DNA from: an uncultured Flavobacteriales bacterium
GTDB taxonomy: Bacteria > Bacteroidota > Bacteroidia > Palsa-965
Direction: 5' to 3'
NCBI GenBank assembly: GCA_937974275.1
Contig: CALJIF010000040.1
Span: 39,374-103,373 of the forward strand
DNA length: 64,000 nt
The number at the start of each line of letters is the position of its first letter. Within the stretch, counting starts at the first letter, position 1. The notes below the pieces were generated by a model, which did not search any database, was not told where the DNA came from, and saw nothing but the letters and a program-made list of their open reading frames with translations. The translations under genes were made by a program, and so were the position numbers. This document shows positions 8,871 to 17,588 of the stretch, one piece after another.

Positions 8871-10712
8871 ATGGCAGCTGAAACGCACCTCCACAGTGAC
8901 TTACACGCTCAGTCTTTAGAGCATGATGCACACGCTCACCACGATCATCATGATGATCATGAGCACAATGAGTCCTTCATTTCGAAGTACGTGTTTAGTA
9001 TGGACCACAAGGTCATTGCAAGACAGTTTTTGATCACTGCGGTGATTATGGCATGTTTGGCGATGATTATGTCTATTGTTTTCCGTTTACAGTTGGCATG
9101 GCCGGGTGAGAAGTTCGCCTTCATCAATTGGGTAATGGGAGACAAGTGGGGCAAAGATGGTATTCTCGACCAGAATGCATACTTGGCTTTGGTAACCATC
9201 CACGGAACGATCATGGTATTTATGGTATTGACAGGCGGATTGTCCGGTACTTTCAGTAACCTGTTAATTCCTTACCAAATCGGAGCACGCGATATGGCTT
9301 CCGGTTTCATGAACATGTTGTCTTATTGGTTCTTCTTCTTGTCGAGTTTGGTAATGACCATTTCCTTGTTCGTAGAAAGCGGACCTGCATCCGGTGGTTG
9401 GACAGTTTATCCTCCTTTATCTGCATTGGAAAAAGCAATGCCGGGTTCAGGTGTTGGTATGACACTGTGGTTAGTCTCAATGTCTTTCTTCATTGTATCT
9501 TCTTTGTTAGGTGGTTTGAACTACATCATCACGGTATTAAACTTCCGTACGAAAGGATTGAAAATGACACGTCTTCCTCTTACGGTATGGGCGTTCTTTG
9601 TAACTGCAATCCTTGGCGTGTTATCATTCCCTGTGTTATTCTCTGCAGCCTTGTTGTTGATCTTCGATCGTAGCTTCGGAACAAGTTTCTATTTGTCCGA
9701 TATCTACATTGGTGGAGAAGCGTTAACTCAAACCGGAGGTAGTCCAGTATTGTTCGAGCATTTATTCTGGTTCCTTGGTCACCCGGAAGTATACATCATC
9801 ATCCTTCCTGCGTTAGGTTTAACGTCTGAAATCATTTCAGTAAACGCACGTAAACCAATCTTCGGTTATCGCGCAATGATTACATCTATCCTTGCTATCG
9901 GTTTCTTATCGTTCATCGTTTGGGGTCACCACATGTATGTAACCGGTATGAATCCATTCTTAGGTTCGGTGTTCGTTTTCACTACACTTTTAATCGCGAT
10001 TCCTTCAGCCGTTAAAGCGTTTAACTACATCACTACATTGTGGAAGGGTAACATTCAATTTACGCCTGCGATGTTGTTCGCTATCGGATTAGTATCAACG
10101 TTCATTACCGGTGGTGTTACAGGTATCATTCTTGCAGACTCGGCATTGGATATTAACCTTCACGATACCTATTTCGTTGTAGCTCACTTCCATATTGTAA
10201 TGGGTGTATCTGCTATTCTTGGTATGTTGGCAGGTGTTTATCATTGGTTCCCGAAGTTATTCTTGCGTAAGATGAACAAGAATTTGGGTTACTTGCACTT
10301 CTGGTTAACATTCATCAGTGCTTACGGTGTATTCTTCCCGATGCACTTCCTTGGATTGGCGGGTGTTCCACGTCGTTACTACGAAAACTCAGCATTCCCG
10401 ATGTTTGATAACCTTCAAGATTTGAACGTATTAATCACGGTATTTGCAATCTTAGGTGCATTGGCTCAGGGTATCTTCTTGTTTAACTTCTTCTACAGCA
10501 TTTTCCGTGGTCCGAAGTCTGAGCAGAATCCTTGGAACGCGAATACATTGGAGTGGACAACACCAATGGCAAATATTCACGGTAACTGGCCTGGTCCATT
10601 GCCGGAAGTTCACCGTTGGCCTTACGATTACAGTAAGCCGGGAACAGAAGAAGATTTCATTCCACAAACAGTGCCGCTTAAAGAAGGTGAAGTGGATGGC
10701 GGAGGTCACTAA
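8871..10712 (+). CDS. coxA: Cytochrome c oxidase subunit I
   Basis: A 613-aa heme-copper oxidase subunit I. Heme and copper ligands are recognisable: His111 (HGTIMVF, low-spin heme), His304 with Tyr308 (HPEVY, CuB and the cross-linked Tyr of A-type oxidases), His353-His354 (GHHMYVTG), and His439/His441 (AHFHIVMG). The N-terminal extension, residues 6-32, is strikingly rich in His and Asp and precedes the first membrane helix; it may bind copper or other metal, but this is inference. Last gene of the ACIII-oxidase operon; a hairpin terminator starts 14 bp after its stop. Subunits III and IV are encoded about 37 kb away. Confidence 0.97.
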   Translation: MAAETHLHSDLHAQSLEHDAHAHHDHHDDHEHNESFISKYVFSMDHKVIARQFLITAVIMACLAMIMSIVFRLQLAWPGEKFAFINWVMGDKWGKDGILDQNAYLALVTIHGTIMVFMVLTGGLSGTFSNLLIPYQIGARDMASGFMNMLSYWFFFLSSLVMTISLFVESGPASGGWTVYPPLSALEKAMPGSGVGMTLWLVSMSFFIVSSLLGGLNYIITVLNFRTKGLKMTRLPLTVWAFFVTAILGVLSFPVLFSAALLLIFDRSFGTSFYLSDIYIGGEALTQTGGSPVLFEHLFWFLGHPEVYIIILPALGLTSEIISVNARKPIFGYRAMITSILAIGFLSFIVWGHHMYVTGMNPFLGSVFVFTTLLIAIPSAVKAFNYITTLWKGNIQFTPAMLFAIGLVSTFITGGVTGIILADSALDINLHDTYFVVAHFHIVMGVSAILGMLAGVYHWFPKLFLRKMNKNLGYLHFWLTFISAYGVFFPMHFLGLAGVPRRYYENSAFPMFDNLQDLNVLITVFAILGALAQGIFLFNFFYSIFRGPKSEQNPWNANTLEWTTPMANIHGNWPGPLPEVHRWPYDYSKPGTEEDFIPQTVPLKEGEVDGGGH

Positions 10713-11394
10713 GAAATACAAAGACAAAAGGTTGCTCAGTGGGCAACCTTTTTCTTTATTACTCATGTTGCTATTGTGCTCACAAGCAATTACTCTTCGA
10801 GCTCAAATGGCAGATAGTATGCGCGCTTACTTTCGCGGTAAACCATCCGTTACAGCTTATTACGATTCACGAAATACATTTGTTGAAGCGCGCAGGGCAT
10901 ACGTTTGGGCCGTTAAAGCCGGTGTGACATTTGGAGGTAAAGTGCAGTTTGGATTGGGATATAACCAGCATCAGGGACAACGATATAGACCGATAGCATT
11001 AGGAGAGGGCGATACTGTGGTTGGTGAATTGCGATTTAAGTATGGAGGATTGTACGCGCGCTATACGTACTTCGAAAGTCGTTGGTGGAAGCTCATTGTA
11101 ATTCCTGTACAAATTGGTTGGGGCAAAATTTGGAACGTGTACGAGCGACAATCGTTCGAGTTGGAAACAACGCGAGAGAATTTATGGGCTTATGAGCCCG
11201 GTTGTTCACTGCAATTTAAACTTACACCCTGGGCGGGATTGGGAGCTGACCTGGGTTATCGTGTCATGTTTATTTCGGAGAACAGATTTCAACAACGCTT
11301 AACTTCACCTATGTATGCATTTTATTTCACGATCAACTGGACCGAAGTATTTTATGCATTATTCCCGAACAAACGCTTGCCTTACGGATTATAA
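10696..11394 (+). CDS. Exported protein of unknown function, probable outer-membrane barrel-like
   Basis: I do not recognise a named family. From ATG 10696 (overlapping the coxA end by 17 bp) the product has a Lys-rich start and a hydrophobic stretch ending in LRAQ, a good Sec signal. From ATG 10765, just after the coxA terminator, it would be 209 aa with a very short uncharged signal. The terminator hairpin lies inside the longer version, so the start is uncertain. The mature part is rich in aromatic residues and alternating strands (FGLGYNQHQGQ, YGGLYARYTYFESRWW), the pattern of a small outer-membrane beta-barrel. It is followed by ruvB, which has its own promoter. Confidence 0.7.
   Translation: MAEVTKKYKDKRLLSGQPFSLLLMLLLCSQAITLRAQMADSMRAYFRGKPSVTAYYDSRNTFVEARRAYVWAVKAGVTFGGKVQFGLGYNQHQGQRYRPIALGEGDTVVGELRFKYGGLYARYTYFESRWWKLIVIPVQIGWGKIWNVYERQSFELETTRENLWAYEPGCSLQFKLTPWAGLGADLGYRVMFISENRFQQRLTSPMYAFYFTINWTEVFYALFPNKRLPYGL
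10726..10757 (+). terminator. Intrinsic terminator after coxA
   Basis: A 10-bp perfect stem (10726-10735 with 10743-10752, seven-base loop) is followed by a T-rich run, 14 bp after the coxA stop. It should end the 10.7-kb respiratory transcript. It also lies inside the longest possible reading of the next gene. Confidence 0.85.
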
Positions 11395-11410
11395 ATAGAT
11401 GGTGTAGTGT

Positions 11411-11418
11411 TACCTTTG
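11411..11418 (+). promoter_or_regulatory. Bacteroidota-type -7 element for ruvB
   Basis: The sequence TACCTTTG matches the TAnnTTTG -7 element and ends only 5 bp before the ruvB ATG. If used, the transcript would be leaderless or nearly so. No clear -33 TTG is seen at the usual distance. Confidence 0.5.
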
Positions 11419-11423
11419 TTTGT

Positions 11424-12458
11424 ATGAGTACGAATCCGAATCTTAATCCTGATAGCGAAAATTTAAGCCCTGCAGAGCGTGAAATAGAAAAGCTTTTGCG
11501 ACCGCAGGAGTTTGAAGATTTTACGGGACAAGAATCGGTGGTGGAAAATTTGCGAATTTTCGTTCAGGCTGCTAAGCAGCGAGGCGAGGCATTGGATCAT
11601 GTTTTGCTTCATGGCCCTCCGGGATTAGGAAAAACTACATTGGCCAATATTGTTGCGCAGGAATTAGGGGTAAACATGAAAACCACATCAGGGCCCGTGT
11701 TGGATAAGCCGGGTGATTTAGCTGGCTTGCTGACGAATCTGGAACAATACGATGTTTTATTTATTGATGAGATTCATCGATTAAGTCCTGTTGTGGAAGA
11801 GTATTTATACTCCGCGATGGAGGATTATCGAATCGACATCATGTTAGATTCGGGTCCGAGTGCAAGGACTGTTCAGATTAATTTGAATCCATTTACATTG
11901 GTAGGCGCAACAACCAGAAGCGGTTTGCTTACTGCTCCATTACGTGCACGTTTCGGAATTACCTCACGATTGAATTATTATAATGCAGCGTTGTTGAAGA
12001 AGATCGTGGTGCGTTCTGCCGGAATTCTGAACGTTCCAATTGAAGAAGAAGCCGCTCAGGAAATTGCCCGACGCAGCAGAGGGACACCACGAATTGCAAA
12101 TGCATTATTGCGTCGTGTCCGAGATTTTGCGCAGATAAAAGGCACCGGAGTTATTGATCTTGAAATATCCAAATATGCGTTGCAGGCGTTAAATGTAGAT
12201 CAGAACGGTTTGGATGAAATGGATTTACGAATACTAACCGCGATTATCGATAAGTTCAAAGGTGGCCCCGTTGGTGTAACAACGATTTCTACTGCTGTTG
12301 GTGAAGAGGCCGGAACAATAGAAGAAGTGTACGAACCATTTTTGATACAAGAAGGATATTTGATTCGCACACCACGCGGTCGTCAGGCTACGGAACAGGC
12401 ATATAAGCACTTAGGGCGCATTTCCGGATTTACTAAAGGTTCCTTATTCGAAGAATAA
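11424..12458 (+). CDS. ruvB: Holliday junction branch migration ATPase RuvB
   Basis: A 344-aa AAA+ ATPase of standard RuvB length. Walker A is at residues 64-72 (GPPGLGKTT), Walker B is VLFIDEIHRL, and the sensor and arginine-finger regions are intact (GATTRSGLLTAPLRARFG); the C-terminal winged helix ends with RTPRGRQAT. With RuvA (encoded about 10 kb downstream) it drives branch migration of Holliday junctions before RuvC cleavage. It is not in an operon with ruvA, as in many Bacteroidota; queG follows after 5 bp and is probably co-transcribed. Confidence 0.98.
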   Translation: MSTNPNLNPDSENLSPAEREIEKLLRPQEFEDFTGQESVVENLRIFVQAAKQRGEALDHVLLHGPPGLGKTTLANIVAQELGVNMKTTSGPVLDKPGDLAGLLTNLEQYDVLFIDEIHRLSPVVEEYLYSAMEDYRIDIMLDSGPSARTVQINLNPFTLVGATTRSGLLTAPLRARFGITSRLNYYNAALLKKIVVRSAGILNVPIEEEAAQEIARRSRGTPRIANALLRRVRDFAQIKGTGVIDLEISKYALQALNVDQNGLDEMDLRILTAIIDKFKGGPVGVTTISTAVGEEAGTIEEVYEPFLIQEGYLIRTPRGRQATEQAYKHLGRISGFTKGSLFEE

Positions 12459-12463
12459 TAGTC

Positions 12464-13393
12464 ATGGACTTATCGTCGAGAAGTGCACTAGTGAAGCTGA
12501 TTGCCCGTGAGCACGGCTTCGATTATTGCGGCATTTCGAAAGTTGAGTTTCTTGAAGAAGAAGCACCACGGCTGGATCAATGGTTGAGTACCAACAAACA
12601 CGGAGAAATGAAATGGATGGAGGCGCATTACGATATGCGTTTAAATCCTGCCTTGCTGGTGCCCGGAGCGAAGTCGGTAATTTCATTGTTGTTTAATTAC
12701 TTCACGTCAGAACGAAACAGTGACGCCGATTCTCCAAAAATTTCTACATACGCGTATGGTGAAGATTATCACCATGTGATCAAGGATAAGTTGAAATCAT
12801 TTATCGCAACATTAAAGGAGCGTATTGGTGAACACGTTGAAGGACGCGTTTTTGTTGATTCTGCGCCGGTAATGGATAAAGTGTGGGCGAAGAAATCAGG
12901 ATTGGGTTGGGTCGGTAAAAACTCGAATCTAATCACACGTCACAGTGGTTCGTTTTTCTTTATTGCGGAAGCTATTGTGGATATGGAACTGGAGCCTGAT
13001 GGGGCTATTGAAGATTTTTGCGGCACTTGCACCAAATGTATTGATGCGTGTCCAACTGACGCCATCAGTGAACCGTATGTTGTGGATGGCAGTAAGTGCA
13101 TTTCGTATTTCACTATAGAGCTGAAAGGTGCAATTCCTGAAAGTGAGAAAGGAAAATTTAATAATTGGATTTTCGGTTGCGACATTTGTCAGGATGTTTG
13201 TCCATGGAACAGATTCGCCAAACAACATGACGAGCCGCGATTTCAGCCGCATCCACAACTTTTAAATCTGAGCAAAAGTGAATGGGAAGATCTGTCGGAA
13301 GAACTGTATCAGCAGTTGTTCCGAAGGTCTGCAGTAAAACGAACTAAGTTTGAAGGATTGAAACGCAATTTACGTTTCGTTACATCTTCGTGA
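12464..13393 (+). CDS. queG: Epoxyqueuosine reductase QueG
   Basis: A 309-aa protein reducing epoxyqueuosine to queuosine in tRNA wobble positions, using cobalamin and two 4Fe-4S clusters. Both clusters are visible: CGTCTKCIDACP, and CDICQDVCPW further on. The N-terminal cobalamin-binding part is complete (GWVGKN, VDSAPVMDK). Length fits the short form without the HEAT-repeat tail. It follows ruvB by 5 bp. The last 14 bp overlap convergently with the small minus-strand gene at 13380. Confidence 0.97.
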   Translation: MDLSSRSALVKLIAREHGFDYCGISKVEFLEEEAPRLDQWLSTNKHGEMKWMEAHYDMRLNPALLVPGAKSVISLLFNYFTSERNSDADSPKISTYAYGEDYHHVIKDKLKSFIATLKERIGEHVEGRVFVDSAPVMDKVWAKKSGLGWVGKNSNLITRHSGSFFFIAEAIVDMELEPDGAIEDFCGTCTKCIDACPTDAISEPYVVDGSKCISYFTIELKGAIPESEKGKFNNWIFGCDICQDVCPWNRFAKQHDEPRFQPHPQLLNLSKSEWEDLSEELYQQLFRRSAVKRTKFEGLKRNLRFVTSS

Positions 13394-13574
13394 AGTTGTT
13401 ATATGCCTCACGAATAACGTCACCGTACATGTGACCAAATGTTGCAATAGCCCATGCATGCAACAACATTGCTTCGTCAGGTTTCAAACGCTTCAATGTT
13501 TTCAGTAATTCTTTATGAAACAAAGCGCGGTCGAAACTTACGCTTTTCAAAATGTGTTTACTAAACTCCAACAT
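13380..13574 (-). CDS. Small conserved-type protein, 64 aa, unknown function
   Basis: I do not recognise a named family. The product is 64 aa, predicted mostly helical, with paired basic and hydrophobic stretches (LLKTLKRLKPDEAMLLHAWAIATFGHMYG), no signal peptide and no membrane segment. It looks genuine: a strong Shine-Dalgarno sequence (AAGGAGG, 13579-13585) sits 4 nt before the ATG, which is unusual in this phylum, and composition is protein-like. It overlaps the queG 3' end by 14 bp tail to tail, and lies downstream of ubiX on the same strand with a 130-bp gap. Small size makes a chance ORF possible but unlikely. Confidence 0.72.
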   Translation of the reverse strand: MLEFSKHILKSVSFDRALFHKELLKTLKRLKPDEAMLLHAWAIATFGHMYGDVIREAYNNFTKM

Positions 13575-13578
13575 ACTT

Positions 13579-13585
13579 CCTCCTT
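13579..13585 (-). promoter_or_regulatory. Strong Shine-Dalgarno site for the 64-aa gene
   Basis: AAGGAGG on the minus strand, 4 nt before the ATG at 13574. Most other genes in the window lack such a motif, so this site supports translation of the small ORF. Confidence 0.7.
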
Positions 13586-13704
13586 AACATTTAAGAGTTA
13601 CAACACGATCAATTCATGATCACACACTAATATAAAACGTGTTGAACGATTCTACAATACTATAATCGCCTAAAACGTGGTAGAAATTGTATTCTTATGA
13701 AATT

Positions 13705-14277
13705 TTAAGATTCTTGTCCCCAACGATAGGAATCCTGATGAATGCCGCACATGTCGATAATGCGATCCACAACAGTCATTGTTGCTGCTTCAAGATCAAC
13801 CGGATTGCTGTAAAATGAAGGAGATGCAGGTAAAATAATTCCACCGGCTTCTGTCACCGTTTTCATGTTGTTGATGTGAATTAGATTTAACGGTGTTTCT
13901 CGTGTCACCAATATCAGACGACGACGTTCTTTCAAACACACGTCTGCGCCTCGGGTGATCAAATCATCAGAAATCCCTGATGCTATTCGTCCCAATGTTC
14001 CCATACTGCAAGGGCAAATAACCATCGTCTGACATCCGGAAGAACCCGATGCAATGGGAGACATGAAATCTTTTTTATCGTAAATACGAAATGGCAAATC
14101 TTTGAACGACTCATTGCCACGTTCTGTTTGCCACACCAACTTGGCGTTATCACTCATCACTACGGCAACTGACGAAGGATCGTTAATCAACTTTGACAGT
14201 TTTCGCAAGAGCTGCTCTGCATAAATAGAACCACTTGCACCTGTCACAGCAACAGCAATCTGAATTCTGCTTTTCAT
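13705..14277 (-). CDS. ubiX: Flavin prenyltransferase UbiX
   Basis: A 190-aa UbiX/Pad1 flavoprotein that prenylates FMN to give the cofactor of UbiD-type decarboxylases. The N-terminal VAVTGASGSIYAEQLL flavin-binding loop, the GSSGCQTMVICPCSMGTLGRIA block and the C-terminal VDRIIDMCGI stretch are all present, and length is standard. It would serve menaquinone biosynthesis (MqnP/UbiD-type steps) or another decarboxylation; no ubiD is in the window. The next gene upstream on the same strand is an outer-membrane barrel (30-bp gap). Confidence 0.95.
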   Translation of the reverse strand: MKSRIQIAVAVTGASGSIYAEQLLRKLSKLINDPSSVAVVMSDNAKLVWQTERGNESFKDLPFRIYDKKDFMSPIASGSSGCQTMVICPCSMGTLGRIASGISDDLITRGADVCLKERRRLILVTRETPLNLIHINNMKTVTEAGGIILPASPSFYSNPVDLEAATMTVVDRIIDMCGIHQDSYRWGQES

Positions 14278-14307
14278 GTTAGTATAACATCTTGTTGCAT
14301 GATATGT

Positions 14308-14940
14308 TTATTCCCCGCTTCTGCCCGGTAAACGATAGGTTACAGTTAATCCTAAGATATTGTTGTACATGCCACGATTGAATAAGTTGTGTAATCTGTT
14401 TTGGTAATATAACGGTACTGCAAATTTTTTAATGGGCAACATCGAGTTCACCATACGTATATCAACTGCCCACAACTCGTTGATTTGATAACCAATTCCC
14501 AGTATCGAAGCATGTTCCAGTCGTTGAAAATCACGTGGAGGGACTTCGCCAAAATCATCCCATTCACGAACTTTTGCGAGAACTCCAAACGACCATCCCG
14601 CCTGGAAGTAAATGTCTTTGTACTGATAACGCACTAGTAAGGGAAGTTCAACATAATTCAGTCGAAGTTGGAATGCATCGTAATCTCCTTTTTCCGGATA
14701 TGCGATTTTACGACTTCCTTTCATGGAATATTGAAACTCCAATAACCAATACAGTTTTTTATCAGGGTTCACTGCAATGCTCACGCCTGCAACAGGCCCT
14801 GCCGCATTAAAACCGGAGTACGAATCACCGTGAATTTGACAACCATTAATTCCCGCCTGAACTCCTGCGCGGAATGTACGTTGCGCAACAACGTTTGCGA
14901 TTGTTACGAAGCAACATAGAATGAAGAACCAGCATCTCAT
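14308..14940 (-). CDS. PorT-like outer-membrane beta-barrel protein
   Basis: A 210-aa protein with a Sec signal (MRCWFFILCCF...VVAQ) and a repeated amphipathic strand pattern: GVQAGINGC at the N-terminus, a central LRLNYVELPLLVRYQYKD segment, then a closing strand ending VTYRL. The phrase 'NYVELPLLVRY' is characteristic of the PorT-family/outer membrane beta-barrel domain of Bacteroidota. PorT itself acts in type IX secretion, but many paralogs have unknown roles, so no specific function is claimed. It lies between ubiX and the Omp28-like gene. Confidence 0.8.
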   Translation of the reverse strand: MRCWFFILCCFVTIANVVAQRTFRAGVQAGINGCQIHGDSYSGFNAAGPVAGVSIAVNPDKKLYWLLEFQYSMKGSRKIAYPEKGDYDAFQLRLNYVELPLLVRYQYKDIYFQAGWSFGVLAKVREWDDFGEVPPRDFQRLEHASILGIGYQINELWAVDIRMVNSMLPIKKFAVPLYYQNRLHNLFNRGMYNNILGLTVTYRLPGRSGE

Positions 14941-14985
14941 GGTTTAAAAGTACCACTAATGCGTGTGATATGGAAGTACGTAAAA

Positions 14986-15849
14986 TTATTCTACGTGTTT
15001 CGAGACGGCTTGAATAGCTTCTTTCGTATTCGTTTCATATACGTATGCAACAATTTCGCAATGTGCGGGATCGAAATTAGCAGGCATAGTGTATGGTGCA
15101 GGTAATGTATAATTAAATGCTGTTCCTGCAGCAGTTGTACCCGTTGCAACGGATGAGCCGATGATTGATCCCGGAGTGTTGAGGCATGTTCTCAATACAT
15201 GTTTAAATTCAAAATTGTTTAAGTAGTTCGATCCGTCAACCTGCCATCCGACGATAGATGATTCGGTAAGCATCAAAACAATGTTGTAATCGCCGGTTAA
15301 GGTTTGAAGAAATTGTCCATCTACGTTTACATTCAGTTCGCGTGTTGTAGCGTTGTACGTGTGATTAATTTTTAACCAAACCTGAGGCGTTGCATTAATT
15401 AAACTATCCACCAAACCCGCCCAAGCGCCTTGTGATTTTCCATGATTGTTGGGATAACCCAAACGGTTTACCATAGCAACAGGCGGTGCACCGGCCAAGG
15501 AATAAACGGTTTCATATGCCGCAGCTTCAGGGCAACGTAAATCAAGGTTGAACGAACCTTGAGGTGCTCCATTAGGCAGTGGGTGTGGAGGGCACGGTTC
15601 CGCAAACCATCCATGGTGAATTGCAATGGCAACAACTTTTTCCGGATACGCGTTGATGATGCTTTCTACTGTACCTGCAGCAGCGGCACAATTGGAACAA
15701 GTATGTCCTGTAAATTCTTCAATTAGTGCTGTACGTTGCAGCGTATCTCCACCAATCGGCCCCGGGCCGGCAACAGTAACGGGCGCACTCACGTAATCGC
15801 AACTTATTGCGAAAACAGATAACGCTGAAAGGATTATAAAGTTTTTCAT
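14986..15849 (-). CDS. Omp28-related lipoprotein with thioredoxin-like motif
   Basis: From ATG 15849 the product is 287 aa with a lipoprotein signal ending FAISC at residue 17. The frame stays open 27 codons upstream, but that extension has no signal peptide and runs into the neighbouring gene's 3' end. The Omp28-type domain is recognised by the LIEEFTGHTCSNC block (CxxC at residues 51-54) followed by a thioredoxin-like fold (VVAIAIHHGWFA). The DUF6029-like gene upstream ends 23 bp before this start, and the TlpA-like gene precedes that, which suggests an exported thiol-redox or metal-handling set. Function is unknown. Confidence 0.82.
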   Translation of the reverse strand: MKNFIILSALSVFAISCDYVSAPVTVAGPGPIGGDTLQRTALIEEFTGHTCSNCAAAAGTVESIINAYPEKVVAIAIHHGWFAEPCPPHPLPNGAPQGSFNLDLRCPEAAAYETVYSLAGAPPVAMVNRLGYPNNHGKSQGAWAGLVDSLINATPQVWLKINHTYNATTRELNVNVDGQFLQTLTGDYNIVLMLTESSIVGWQVDGSNYLNNFEFKHVLRTCLNTPGSIIGSSVATGTTAAGTAFNYTLPAPYTMPANFDPAHCEIVAYVYETNTKEAIQAVSKHVE

Positions 15850-15872
15850 CACCCTTAAGTTAAGAAATACAA

Positions 15873-17564
15873 TTAAAATGCGCTCGTAATGGAAAGTGTA
15901 AATCCATTCGAAGCAGGAACAAATCGGCACACACCGCCCACACAGAAAATACCTGCACGTTGTTTACCATACCCAACAACGATTCGTGTGGTGTTGCGCA
16001 TATAACCAACTTGTCCGTTGATATAGTGAATACGACGAATGCTTTCGTAATTACCGTAATTATATTGATCCATTACGGCAACATACCAATGTTCTCCTAT
16101 CGTAAGTTCTTCGGTAAGTGCAACCCAGTGGCCAAAGTCAACTACACTGCCATGTGAACTATGCGTAAAATAGTTATCATCAGACGTTGTAACGAACATA
16201 TGTTCAGCATCAGAACGCAACGTGAATTTGTCGTTGATTTTCCAGATGACATCAACAACAGCTGTATGAGCGTCAATAATCGGATAGTTGGCTTTTCCTT
16301 CGATCACGTTTTTGTTGTAACGCAAGAAGGTATAAACGAGATTCAGTTTTAGTTTCTGATTGATCTTGCGATTGATCTCGATGTTGATATCCTGGAAGAA
16401 TAATGAATCGCCCCAACGTCCCATTTTGGTGGTGTAGCCCATGAGACGTACGGTGTCGTTTAATGACACTGTATCCAATGCATGCGCCACCGAATAATTG
16501 AATTGCACGTTGGTGCCGTATTTACCACCCAATTTCGTTCCTTTTTTGATTTTGTAGGTAACCTCGGCCTGCGCACCAACTTCACCATTAGCTTGCGTAG
16601 CATAAGGATAATAAGCCGCAAGAATATAAGTATGTTGCTTTGTCAACGCAGGTAGGTAGTTGATGAACATTGCAGTTCCTGTTGCTGTGCGGTCGGAACG
16701 GAAGGAAAAATTGTCAATGTGCTTTGCAGATAAGATCACTCCCAAACCTTTTTGTGAATAGGTTGCAGATAAATACAACGCTTGTCCGGGTTTGTAAACG
16801 TATTTGTTGTTGATCTTGAATCCGTCTTGTGGATCATTAATTTTATATCCGTATTCGGCGTATAACGAAAACCGCTTCCACATTATATTCGCTCGTGCGG
16901 CCCACGTTCCTACATTGACAGGTAATTCGTAAGTCGGATCCTGATCAATTTGATAACGGCTTACAAAGCTTCCGCCCAGAATAATTCGGGCATCCCAATT
17001 TTTTGTTAGTGAATCCAACGCTTCATTAATGTTTATTTCACCGTCGAAACCACGCACAATACCTGCACTTTGCGTCCAGAATGCGCGTTGCTTTCCCCAG
17101 ATTCCTTTAAGGTAAATTCCTTTACGTGGAGTGAATCGCGCCTGAAATCCGTCAATAGAGTTATCCCATACCAAGCCACGATCTTCGTATGCACGGAATA
17201 TTAATCCACTTCCAAATTGATCGTAACAATTCCCGAGGCGAATTTCCAATTGCTCTCCTTTATACGAAGCAAAACGATATGGAAATCCTTGTCCTTTATA
17301 TCGAGGGTCGATGTCCGGAGTTGGATTCATGAATGCTTCGTAACGCACACCGGCAGAGAACTTGCCATTGACGTAATTAAGTTGTCCCCACCCGTTCAAA
17401 ACACCTTTTTCCGGAACGTTCGGGGCGTTAATTAACGTATCAGGAAACAAATAGCGAGAGTCTATCTGAAAGTTTCCCGAAATCTGTCCCATGTTGGGAC
17501 TCTGAGCCTGAATTCCGCCGCCAAGCAAGCAAGCGCCGGCAAGCACAACAAAAATTTTATTCAC
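15873..17564 (-). CDS. DUF6029-like exported outer-membrane protein
   Basis: A 563-aa protein with a clear signal (MNKIFVVLAGACLLGGGIQAQ). The mature chain is built from long aromatic-rich amphipathic strands (GWGQLNYVNGKFSAGVRYEAF, LEIRLGNCYDQFGSGLIFRAYEDRGL), fitting a large beta-barrel of the type annotated DUF6029 in Bacteroidota; I recognise the pattern but no function. It is the middle gene of a minus-strand trio, with the TlpA-like gene upstream (24-bp gap) and the Omp28-like gene downstream (23-bp gap). Confidence 0.78.
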   Translation of the reverse strand: MNKIFVVLAGACLLGGGIQAQSPNMGQISGNFQIDSRYLFPDTLINAPNVPEKGVLNGWGQLNYVNGKFSAGVRYEAFMNPTPDIDPRYKGQGFPYRFASYKGEQLEIRLGNCYDQFGSGLIFRAYEDRGLVWDNSIDGFQARFTPRKGIYLKGIWGKQRAFWTQSAGIVRGFDGEININEALDSLTKNWDARIILGGSFVSRYQIDQDPTYELPVNVGTWAARANIMWKRFSLYAEYGYKINDPQDGFKINNKYVYKPGQALYLSATYSQKGLGVILSAKHIDNFSFRSDRTATGTAMFINYLPALTKQHTYILAAYYPYATQANGEVGAQAEVTYKIKKGTKLGGKYGTNVQFNYSVAHALDTVSLNDTVRLMGYTTKMGRWGDSLFFQDINIEINRKINQKLKLNLVYTFLRYNKNVIEGKANYPIIDAHTAVVDVIWKINDKFTLRSDAEHMFVTTSDDNYFTHSSHGSVVDFGHWVALTEELTIGEHWYVAVMDQYNYGNYESIRRIHYINGQVGYMRNTTRIVVGYGKQRAGIFCVGGVCRFVPASNGFTLSITSAF

Positions 17565-17588
17565 TATAGCGTTTTATTGATATGTCAA

